Source: an uncultured Eubacteriales bacterium
GTDB taxonomy: Bacteria > Bacillota > Clostridia > Christensenellales > Aristaeellaceae
Reading direction: 5' to 3'
Assembly: GCA_900553905.1 (NCBI GenBank)
Contig: USFL01000136.1
Span: forward strand, 1 to 5,135
Length of the DNA: 5,135 nucleotides
Shown piece by piece: positions 1 through 4,981 of this stretch. Every line of letters begins with the position of its first letter. The stretch's first letter is position 1. A program made the position numbers and the translations under genes. The notes beneath the pieces were generated by a model, which had not been told where the DNA came from, searched no databases, and saw nothing but the letters and a program-made list of their open reading frames with translations.

Positions 1-306
1 CCGCAGGAGTGCGGCGCGCGCACCGGCGTGCGCTGGGCCGAGGTGACGGACGCGCGCGGCCGCGGCCTTCGCTTTACGGCGGACGGCGACATGACCTTCT
101 CCGTGCTCCCCTATACCCCGCACGAGCTGGAAAGCGCCGCGCACAGCTACGAGCTGCCGCCGGTTCACTACACGGTGGTACGCTGCGCCATGCAGCAGAT
201 GGGCGTGGGCGGCGACGACAGCTGGGGCGCGCGCACGCATGAGGAATATCTGATCGACGTATCGCGCCGCCTCACCTTCTCCTTTTGCTTCCGGGGGATC
301 GTGTGA
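1..306 (+). CDS. lacZ: Beta-galactosidase (LacZ type, GH2), C-terminal end
   Basis: This is the last 101 codons of a cytosolic lactose-hydrolysing beta-galactosidase; the gene starts before the window, in frame 1. What remains is the end of the C-terminal domain (domain 5, 'Bgal small chain'). Visible family blocks are PQECGARTGVRW near residues 1-12 of the fragment (E. coli LacZ has PQENGNRTDVRW), LPYTPHELE at 36-44, SYELPPV at 49-55 and MGVGGDDSW at 67-75. The tryptophan at bases 223-225 corresponds to E. coli Trp999, which lines the sugar site. The gene ends with TGA at 304-306 and is followed by a shared hairpin terminator. It is convergent with the next gene and has no obvious functional link to it. 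The usual Asn of PQEN is Cys here. The catalytic domain lies outside the window, so activity cannot be judged. Confidence 0.93.
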   Translation, partial: PQECGARTGVRWAEVTDARGRGLRFTADGDMTFSVLPYTPHELESAAHSYELPPVHYTVVRCAMQQMGVGGDDSWGARTHEEYLIDVSRRLTFSFCFRGIV

Positions 307-344
307 AACAGCCCCCGCCGCGCATGCTCCGGTTCTAATCTACA

Positions 345-385
345 AAACAGCCTTGCTTCAGGCAGCGCCCGAAGCAAGGCTGTTT
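345..385. terminator. Bidirectional intrinsic terminator between convergent genes
   Basis: A perfect 15-bp inverted repeat, AAACAGCCTTGCTTC (345-359) and GAAGCAAGGCTGTTT (371-385), encloses an 11-base loop. The stem has a GC-rich core and A/T ends, so it gives a U-rich 3' side on both strands: TGTTTGTTGT on plus and TGTTTTGTAG on minus. It lies 38 bases after the lacZ stop and 53 bases after the stop of the minus-strand flavoprotein gene, where a shared terminator is expected. Confidence 0.88.
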
Positions 386-396
386 GTTGTGGAAGG

Positions 397-424
397 CCGC
401 TCGCCCGTGGAGCCGGGCGGGCGG
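397..424. repeat. GC-rich hairpin just past the flavoprotein stop
   Basis: CCGCTCGCCCG (397-407) and CGGGCGGGCGG (414-424) form an 11-bp stem with one G-U wobble on the plus strand (a C-A mismatch on the minus strand) and a 6-base loop. It begins about 14 bases beyond the minus-strand gene's stop codon and has no T-tract on either side. It may add to termination or protect the 3' end of the flavoprotein mRNA; that role is inference. Confidence 0.45.
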
Positions 425-438
425 TCGCTGGTTCCGGG

Positions 439-2370
439 TTATTGGGCCGCCTCGGTCAGGCACTGGGTTACGGCGTCCAAAATGCGGTTGCTGGTCAACG
501 TCGCGCCGCTGACCGTATCGATGTTGACGGAATGATCCGCCACAATCGCCTGCGGCAGGGACTCCAGCGCGGCAGCCGCGATGCTCTCGGTCTCATGCTG
601 CTCGATGATCGTCACCGCGCTGATCTTGCCGTCCGCAATGATGGTTTCAACGGTCATGGCGCCTTCCTGGCCATCCACCGTCGCCGTGTACGTGCCGTCG
701 GCAAGCGCCGCGGACATGTCGAAGCGCACCTCGGCCTCAACCGCTTCCTTCTCAAACAGCTCCATCGGCATCAGCTTGGTCGCCTCGATCAGCTGATAGT
801 TTTCCGCCATCGGCAGCGTCATGGCCATCTCGCCGCAATAACGGCCGAACGCGACGGCGCCCGTTACGCCGGAGCCGCCCATGCCGGAATTGCCAAAGAT
901 GAACACCATTTCGCCCGCCACATACAGGCCGGGAATCGGCGTGCCGTTTTCATCCACGGCCTGTCCCTTGGTATTGGACTGCACGCCGCCGATGGTGCGG
1001 CTGGTCATGGAGGTCTGCTTCACGGCATAGTACTTGTCGCCCTCGATGGCGTTCCTGGCGGCGTTGTAGAGGTTGTCATCCTCGACAAACACGCGGCCAA
1101 ACTCGTCGGGTTCGCCGGAGGCGACATGCTCGTTATACGCCTCGACGGTCGCAATCAGGTTTTCCGCCGGCAGGTTCAGCTTCTCCGCCAGCTCCTCCAG
1201 GCTGTCCGCCTCGACGATGTAGGGCTTTCCGGCGTCCAGATCAAAGAAGCCGGCCATCATGTTGTTATGCGCAGGGATCTCCAGCAGGTCATCATGAATC
1301 TTGTCGGTATACACCTCATACATGGAGGCTTCCGGCTGGTTCTCCAGCGCCTTCTCACGGACATAGATATCCGCGTTGGTTTCGTTGACAAACCGTTCGC
1401 CGTTGAGATTGACCCAGATACCGCCTGCAAAGGCGGTCTTGGTGCTCATGATGCGGCCGGTCGTAGGATTGTCAGGGTTGGGCAGGCCCATCGTGATGGT
1501 CGGGAAGATGTCCATCGCATACTCGGCAATATCGCCGCCGACTTCCTGCACCATGCGCATGCCGTATCCGTCCGCTCCCGGCAGGGAGGAGGAAATGATG
1601 CCGGACGCCGTGGGCTTGAAGTAGCTCATCATCTTCTGGTTGGCCGCATATCCGCCCGTCGCCATCACCACGCCATGCCTGGACGTGAAGAATACCGTGT
1701 TGCCATCCGCGTCAACTGCTTCCACCGTCACAATCTGACCCAGGTCGTTGGCATGCAGATGCTTGGCCTCGGTGTTGAAAACGATTTCGATCTTGTCCGC
1801 GTGCTCTGCCACCAGCTTGTCCAGCACCTCATGCGTCGCGCTCTTGTAGCGCTCGCTGTCGATGGGCTTGGGCTTGTAGCTTCTGGGATAGGAATAGAGC
1901 TTGTGTTCAGGTGCGAACACCGCCTTATGTCCTTCCTCGTCCGTGGTGAACTCACAATCCTTCAGACCGTTTTCCCACAGCCAGTCCACCGCAGGTCCCA
2001 CCAGCTCGCTGTATTTGTAGAGCAGGTTGGAATTGGGGCGGCCGCCATGCTCCGACCCGGTGTCGATCATGTCCTGATACAGCATGTCCACGCTGTCCTC
2101 CAGCAGGCCATCCTCGCGCTGGATGATGGTATCGGCGCCCACCAAAGTACCGCTCGTCACGTTCAGGTTGCCGCCGGTCTTTCCGGTTTTTTCAATGACG
2201 ATAACCTTTTCCGCCCCGTTCTCAACGGCGCTGACAGCCGCGGACAGGCCAGCGGGGCCCGCGCCCACCACCAGCAGGTCCGCCGTCTCATCGGCGGTTT
2301 CGGCCAGGCCGGAAGCGATGACGGATACCAGCAGCAAAGCCGCTGCCAGCAGAGAGATCCATTTTTTCAT
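439..2370 (-). CDS. Secreted FAD-dependent reductase with FMN_bind domain (fumarate/urocanate-reductase superfamily)
   Basis: This 643-residue flavoprotein is likely exported and likely passes electrons from a covalently bound FMN to FAD to an unknown organic acceptor. Residues 1-23 form a Sec signal peptide (MKKW, a Leu/Ala-rich core, then a GLA|ET cleavage site). The FAD_binding_2 domain follows: GAGPAG 36-41, the FAD-ribose Glu in VIEK (E60), TGGN 65-68, ATGGY 237-241, NGERFVNE 323-330 and GLYVAGE 481-487. An FMN_bind domain occupies about 550-640 and ends in DTVSGAT; Thr624 is the predicted site of ApbE-type flavinylation. By eye, the Arg in the NRLGGN block of Shewanella fumarate reductase is Gly496 here (SGMGG), the HxTMGG histidine block reads SRTIGG (457-462), and no TTRD follows RFVNE. 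Fumarate is therefore an unlikely substrate. The ATG at 2370 was chosen for its AGGAGG site; a GTG at 2388 is an alternative. The gene is divergent from bilQRS. Confidence 0.9.
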   Translation of the reverse strand: MKKWISLLAAALLLVSVIASGLAETADETADLLVVGAGPAGLSAAVSAVENGAEKVIVIEKTGKTGGNLNVTSGTLVGADTIIQREDGLLEDSVDMLYQDMIDTGSEHGGRPNSNLLYKYSELVGPAVDWLWENGLKDCEFTTDEEGHKAVFAPEHKLYSYPRSYKPKPIDSERYKSATHEVLDKLVAEHADKIEIVFNTEAKHLHANDLGQIVTVEAVDADGNTVFFTSRHGVVMATGGYAANQKMMSYFKPTASGIISSSLPGADGYGMRMVQEVGGDIAEYAMDIFPTITMGLPNPDNPTTGRIMSTKTAFAGGIWVNLNGERFVNETNADIYVREKALENQPEASMYEVYTDKIHDDLLEIPAHNNMMAGFFDLDAGKPYIVEADSLEELAEKLNLPAENLIATVEAYNEHVASGEPDEFGRVFVEDDNLYNAARNAIEGDKYYAVKQTSMTSRTIGGVQSNTKGQAVDENGTPIPGLYVAGEMVFIFGNSGMGGSGVTGAVAFGRYCGEMAMTLPMAENYQLIEATKLMPMELFEKEAVEAEVRFDMSAALADGTYTATVDGQEGAMTVETIIADGKISAVTIIEQHETESIAAAALESLPQAIVADHSVNIDTVSGATLTSNRILDAVTQCLTEAAQ

Positions 2371-2379
2371 TTGCGTGAT

Positions 2380-2399
2380 CCTCCTCACAGATTCTCCTT
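2380..2399 (-). promoter_or_regulatory. Two stacked Shine-Dalgarno sites with rival starts
   Basis: On the minus strand AAGGAG (2399-2394) precedes a GTG at 2388 by 5 bases. Codons 2-3 of that reading are AGGAGG (2385-2380), which is itself an ideal ribosome site 9 bases before the ATG at 2370. The ATG is preferred because it has the better codon and site and because the protein then begins MKKW, a normal signal-peptide start. The GTG form would add MRRITQ and still be exportable. Confidence 0.7.
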
Positions 2400-2412
2400 A
2401 CATGAAACAACA

Positions 2413-2439
2413 GGCGCTGTCTGCATGAAGCAGAGCGCC
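2413..2439 (-). promoter_or_regulatory. Hairpin followed by a T-rich run, possible attenuator
   Basis: Read on the minus strand, GGCGCTCTGC pairs with GCAG-AC-AGCGCC across a TTCAT loop. This gives 10 base pairs with a 2-base bulge, followed by TGTTGTTT. It lies 42 bases ahead of the flavoprotein ATG. The shape fits a weak intrinsic terminator in the leader (attenuator), or an mRNA-stabilising stem. No competing antiterminator fold was worked out. Confidence 0.4.
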
Positions 2440-2731
2440 GAAATCACAGAATACGAATGACGGCATGAAGGTTGTATTCCCCTGAACAGACCTTAAAAAC
2501 CAATGCCAACAAACGGCCCGGATGCCTGTTGTCCGCCCATGGCAGAAAAGAAAATAGCCCTTTTGAATCGCAGGTCGAAGATCCGCGTTGGACAATATCG
2601 TTGTGCAAAGCCGGCTGCTTCACGGGCATTGCGCTGCCAGCAGTCGACCAGGCTGCGGAAAAGCGTTGGATTCATGGCGTTTTCGGCGGCACCACCCCCT
2701 TGTTTTCATGCGTTCTCCGTATTCTGCTCTG

Positions 2732-2760
2732 ATTATATAACACCTATTACCCGAATACAA
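2732..2760 (-). promoter_or_regulatory. Probable promoter of the flavoprotein gene
   Basis: On the minus strand TTGTAT (2760-2755) is followed by a 17-base spacer and a perfect TATAAT (2737-2732). Transcription would start near 2725 and run towards the flavoprotein gene, leaving a leader of about 350 bases. The -10 is consensus and the -35 weak (3 of 6), which suits an activated or repressed promoter. The flanking inverted repeat straddles the -35. Confidence 0.55.
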
Positions 2761-2768
2761 CGGGTCAT
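2746..2768. repeat. Inverted repeat around the -35 box, candidate operator
   Basis: ATTACCCG (2746-2753) and CGGGTCAT (2761-2768) are inverted copies with 7 of 8 positions matching and a 7-base spacer. The spacer contains most of the TTGTAT -35 box of the minus-strand promoter. The sequence differs from the bilQ palindrome, so a different regulator would bind it. The regulatory role is inferred from position only. Confidence 0.4.
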
Positions 2769-2805
2769 TATGAAAAAGTCCTGTCAGCTGCATGCCGGCC
2801 ATCCG

Positions 2806-2855
2806 AAAAAAAATCAAAAAACATGCTTGATAAAGTCAAGTATCGATGCTATACT
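2806..2855 (+). promoter_or_regulatory. Promoter of bilQRS with upstream A-tract
   Basis: TTGATA (2827-2832), a 17-base spacer and TATACT (2850-2855) make a near-consensus sigma-A promoter. Immediately upstream lies an A-rich stretch (eight A, TC, six A, 2806-2821). If transcription starts near 2862, this falls at about -41 to -56, the place of an UP element. The leader would be only about 22 bases before the bilQ ATG. Both hexamers are embedded in the palindromic operator. Confidence 0.75.
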
Positions 2856-2867
2856 TGACTTTGTCAA
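2827..2867. promoter_or_regulatory. Near-perfect 17-bp palindrome, likely BilQ (MarR) operator
   Basis: TTGATAAAGTCAAGTAT (2827-2843) and ATACTTGACTTTGTCAA (2851-2867) are inverted copies with 16 of 17 positions matching around a 7-base centre (CGATGCT). The palindrome covers the -35, spacer, -10 and predicted start of the bilQ promoter. MarR-family dimers usually bind such palindromes next to their own gene, so autorepression relieved by a ligand (bilirubin or another tetrapyrrole would be logical) is the simplest reading. Binding itself is inferred. Confidence 0.78.
2839..2867 (-). promoter_or_regulatory. Mirror-image minus-strand promoter inside the palindrome
   Basis: Because of the symmetry, the minus strand reads TTGACA (2867-2862), a 17-base spacer and GATACT (2844-2839). 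The -35 is perfect and the -10 matches 4 of 6. It would drive divergent transcription towards the flavoprotein gene under the same operator. It may equally be a by-product of the palindrome. Confidence 0.4.
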
Positions 2868-2870
2868 GAG

Positions 2871-2878
2871 AAAGGAGG
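2871..2878 (+). promoter_or_regulatory. Ribosome binding site fixing the bilQ start
   Basis: AAAGGAGG sits 6 bases before the ATG at 2885. It rules out the longer in-frame ATG at 2846, which lies between the -35 and -10 boxes, upstream of the predicted transcription start. Confidence 0.85.
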
Positions 2879-2884
2879 GTTGAG

Positions 2885-3304
2885 ATGTTCCAAACCTTCG
2901 CTTACTATCTTTCGGTGCTGTATAAGGACTTTTACGCATATGCGGGCGCGCGGCTGCATCCCCTCGGCGTAAATAACGGGCTGGTGTTCTTCGTCATCTA
3001 TGTTGGCAAGCACCCCGGCTGCACCCCGTCGGAATTGACCAAGACGCTGCACGTGGACTGGGGCTATTCCCAGCGGTGCATCACCAAGCTGGTTGACGAC
3101 GGGCTGATTACCAAGGAGAAAGCCGGCCGCTCCTACCAGCTGAAACTGACGGAAAAGGGCGAAGAGGCCTTCCGGGTAAGCCACCAACTGTTTCATGACT
3201 GGGATGGGCAAAAGCTGTGCGCCCTGACGGAAGAGGAGCGCAGCACGCTGCTTTCCCTGCTGCACAAAATTGTACGGAAAGAAGATGAATCATCCCATGT
3301 ATGA
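2885..3304 (+). CDS. bilQ: MarR-family transcriptional regulator BilQ
   Basis: This 139-residue protein is a winged helix-turn-helix repressor of normal MarR length. Residues 1-40 form the N-terminal dimerisation helices. TPSELTKTLHVDWGYSQRCITKLVDDGLI (about 47-75) is the helix-turn-helix, with the recognition helix around DWGYSQRCITKLV. The wing runs about 76-92 (EKAGRSYQLKLTEKG), and a C-terminal helix spans 113-133. The start at 2885 follows AAAGGAGG; the longer frame from 2846 is rejected. Its 3' end overlaps bilR by 20 bases, and its promoter lies inside a palindrome, which suggests it controls its own operon. The name rests on the order MarR regulator, OYE reductase, flavodoxin, known as bilQRS. 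MarR proteins are hard to tell apart by sequence, and the ligand cannot be read from it. Confidence 0.85.
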   Translation: MFQTFAYYLSVLYKDFYAYAGARLHPLGVNNGLVFFVIYVGKHPGCTPSELTKTLHVDWGYSQRCITKLVDDGLITKEKAGRSYQLKLTEKGEEAFRVSHQLFHDWDGQKLCALTEEERSTLLSLLHKIVRKEDESSHV

Positions 3305-4409
3305 GACCATTGCCAGCCCTGTGAACTATGGCGGGCTGACGTTAAAGAACCGGATCATTTTTGCACCCACCACGCTGGGGTTGAAGAAGGATGCCTACCG
3401 CGAAAAAATCCGTCAGATCGCTGCCGGCGGATGCGCCATGGTGATTCTGGGCGACGTTCCGGTCGGCCGGTTTGGTTTCGGGCAGAGCCTGTTTACCCGC
3501 AAAGGTTTCGCCGCATACCGCGAGGTTACGGACGCCATCCACAGGGAAAACTGTCTAGCCTGTGCCCAGCTCCATCAAAGCGACTCCAACGTGAAAGCGA
3601 TGCTCAAATATGTGCCGGGCGTGTTGACCAAGAAAATCAGCATGGAAGATCTCCGTCCCCTGCTGAATCAGGAGGTCAGCCCCTACATCTGCGGGCTTTC
3701 CACGCAGAAGGTCAGACAGATGGCCGCCAGCTTCGGTCCCGCAGCCGTCCAGGCCCGCAAGGCGGGTTTCGATATGGTGCAGATTCACGGCGACAGGATG
3801 TGCGGCAGCTTTGCTTCCCCGGTGTTCAATCACCGCACCGACGAATATGGCGGGTCCATCGAGAACCGCATCCGCTTTGCGGTGGAGGCGGTAACGGCGG
3901 TCCGGAGGCTGCTGCCGGATATGCCCATCGACTTCAAGCTCGCCGTGCGGCAGGAAAACCCGCATTATGGAAATGCCGGCGTGCTTGCCCAAGAGCTGCC
4001 GGTGGTGGTGCCGGCGCTGGAGCGGGCCGGTGTGACCAGCTTCCATGTAGCGCTTGCCAACCACTCCTCGCTGGAGGATACCATTCCTCCGGCCAAGCAC
4101 CCCTATTTCGGCGGGGAAGGCTGCTTCCTGCCGTATTGCGACCTGGTTCGCAAGTATACCCGCCTACCCATCTGCGGCGTGGGCGGCCTGACCCGGCCGG
4201 ATTTTGTGGAGGAGCAGCTGGCCCAGGGCCGGATAGACTGCGCGGCGATGAGCCGCCAGCTGATCGCCGACCCGTCCTGGCCCAACAAGGTGATCGAAAA
4301 TCATCCTGAACAGGTCAAGCGCTGCGTGCGGTGCAACAAAAAATGCCTGGGCGGCATGATGCGTCACGAGGGCGTTCACTGCATCTATGAGGGGAGGAAC
4401 GGGCAATGA
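3285..4409 (+). CDS. bilR: Bilirubin reductase BilR (Old Yellow Enzyme family, [4Fe-4S])
   Basis: This 374-residue cytosolic flavoenzyme is predicted to reduce bilirubin to urobilinogen. It is an FMN-binding TIM barrel: LKNRIIFAPTT (20-30), QLH (95-97), GFDMVQIHGDR (161-171), DEYGGSIENR (186-195), GVGG (298-301, FMN phosphate) and SRQLIADPSWPNK (323-335). Cys347, 350, 354 and 366 (CxxCxxxC-x11-C) match the [4Fe-4S] site of dienoyl-CoA-reductase-like members. The usual HGAHGYL reads HGDRMCG, so the second His/Asn is Arg171 and the proton-donor Tyr is Cys173. As I recall, HGDR is the signature reported for BilR. The protein ends 8 residues after the last Cys, without the FAD and NAD(P)H domains of long relatives. 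ATG 3285 has a weak GGAAAG site and overlaps bilQ; ATG 3297 is a less likely alternative. It shares ATGA with bilS. Another OYE substrate is possible, but motif plus neighbours make BilR likely. Confidence 0.87.
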   Translation: MNHPMYETIASPVNYGGLTLKNRIIFAPTTLGLKKDAYREKIRQIAAGGCAMVILGDVPVGRFGFGQSLFTRKGFAAYREVTDAIHRENCLACAQLHQSDSNVKAMLKYVPGVLTKKISMEDLRPLLNQEVSPYICGLSTQKVRQMAASFGPAAVQARKAGFDMVQIHGDRMCGSFASPVFNHRTDEYGGSIENRIRFAVEAVTAVRRLLPDMPIDFKLAVRQENPHYGNAGVLAQELPVVVPALERAGVTSFHVALANHSSLEDTIPPAKHPYFGGEGCFLPYCDLVRKYTRLPICGVGGLTRPDFVEEQLAQGRIDCAAMSRQLIADPSWPNKVIENHPEQVKRCVRCNKKCLGGMMRHEGVHCIYEGRNGQ

Positions 4410-4918
4410 CCTGCGCGATTGTCTATAGCAGCCGGACCGGAAACACCAGGCGGCTGGCCGAGACGGTACAGGCATCCCTGCCGCAGGCATGCCTGTACAT
4501 GGGGCCGCCGGACGACGCAGCCCTTGCGGCAGATCGCCTCTACATCGGCTTTTGGACGGACAAGGGCACCTGCGATGCCGGTGTCGCGGACTTTCTCTCC
4601 AAGGTCAGCGGCAAGGAAGTCTTCCTGTTCGGCACCGCAGGCTTTGGCGGCGAGCCGGCGTACTTCGAAAGCATCCTCGGCCGCGTGGCGCAGTGTCTGG
4701 GACCGGGAAACACGGTGATCGGAACGTTCATGTGCCAGGGCCGCATGCCCATGGCAGTGCGGGAGCGGTATGAAAAGATGCTCTCCGCTCCCCCCTCACC
4801 CCGGATGCCCGATCCGCGAAAGATGCTGGAAAACTTCGACCGGGCGCTGCCCCACCCGGACGAGGAGGACCTCGCCCGCTTCAAGGCCGCCCTGGCGGCC
4901 AGCTGCAGGCCGGCATAA
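4406..4918 (+). CDS. bilS: Flavodoxin-like electron carrier BilS
   Basis: This 170-residue flavodoxin-fold protein is predicted to hold FMN non-covalently and to supply electrons to BilR. YSSRTGNTRRLAE (7-19) is the phosphate-binding loop with the S-R-TGNT pattern. GFWTDKGTCD (48-57) is the 50s loop, with Trp50 a candidate for stacking on the flavin. FLFGTAGFGG (73-82) is the 90s-type loop. The C-terminal tail (about 125-170) is Pro- and charge-rich and longer than in a minimal flavodoxin; it may be a docking segment, which is inference. The start ATG overlaps the bilR TGA and has GGAGG (4393-4397) 8 bases upstream, so translation is probably coupled to bilR. Its place directly after an OYE-family gene with no reductase half supports the electron-donor role. 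Confidence 0.85.
   Translation: MTCAIVYSSRTGNTRRLAETVQASLPQACLYMGPPDDAALAADRLYIGFWTDKGTCDAGVADFLSKVSGKEVFLFGTAGFGGEPAYFESILGRVAQCLGPGNTVIGTFMCQGRMPMAVRERYEKMLSAPPSPRMPDPRKMLENFDRALPHPDEEDLARFKAALAASCRPA
4466..4498. repeat. Inverted repeat inside bilS
   Basis: GTACAGGCAT (4466-4475) and ATGCCTGTAC (4489-4498) are perfect 10-bp inverted copies across a 13-base spacer, about 60 bases into bilS. The right arm also overlaps a 12-base self-palindrome, CAGGCATGCCTG (4484-4495). It may form an mRNA hairpin or be coincidental in GC-rich coding DNA. Confidence 0.3.
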
Positions 4919-4981
4919 AACAATCCTGTACCCAATCAGAGGATTCCACACAAAAGAAAGAAATGCATGGAGATTATCGCA

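Larger units (their letters stand above)
2371..2731 (-). other. Long untranslated leader upstream of the flavoprotein gene
   Basis: About 360 bases lie between the best minus-strand promoter and the flavoprotein start. No RNA-gene consensus or known riboswitch was recognised; in particular there is no FMN-riboswitch core. The short reading frames crossing it on both strands lack ribosome sites and are rich in Cys, Trp and Arg, so they do not look like genes. One is a 60-codon minus-strand frame at 2675-2493; its only upstream purine run, AGGGGG, lies about 20 bases from the ATG. The one clear structure is the hairpin at 2413-2439. The stretch could also be the remains of a decayed gene. Confidence 0.4.

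Noticed and set aside
439..2370. Calling the flavoprotein a fumarate reductase
   Set aside because: By eye the substrate-binding Arg and His blocks of that enzyme are replaced, so only the superfamily assignment is supported.
442..2460. A 672-codon plus-strand open frame opposite the flavoprotein gene
   Set aside because: It is His-, Arg- and Gly-rich with no family motifs. It is the complement of a GC-rich gene whose minus-strand product has clear FAD and FMN domains.
2684..2700. Minus-strand GGGTGGTGCCGCC resembling a T-box antiterminator core
   Set aside because: It misses the conserved A and final G, lies only about 25 bases after the predicted transcription start, and has no specifier stem or following terminator that I can see.
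2503..2883. A 126-codon plus-strand frame running into bilQ
   Set aside because: No ribosome site precedes it, its composition is Cys/Arg-rich without motifs, and it crosses the promoters and operator of bilQ.
2846..2884. Longer BilQ start at 2846 (13 extra residues)
   Set aside because: The ATG lies between the -35 and -10 boxes, upstream of the predicted transcript, and a textbook AAAGGAGG precedes the ATG at 2885.
3270..3284. TTG start for BilR five codons earlier
   Set aside because: TTG is a rare start, no ribosome site precedes it, and family homology begins after the ATG at 3285.
4922..4945. AATCCT/AGGATT inverted repeat after bilS as a terminator
   Set aside because: The stem is only 6 bp with a 12-base loop and is followed by CCACAC rather than a T-tract.
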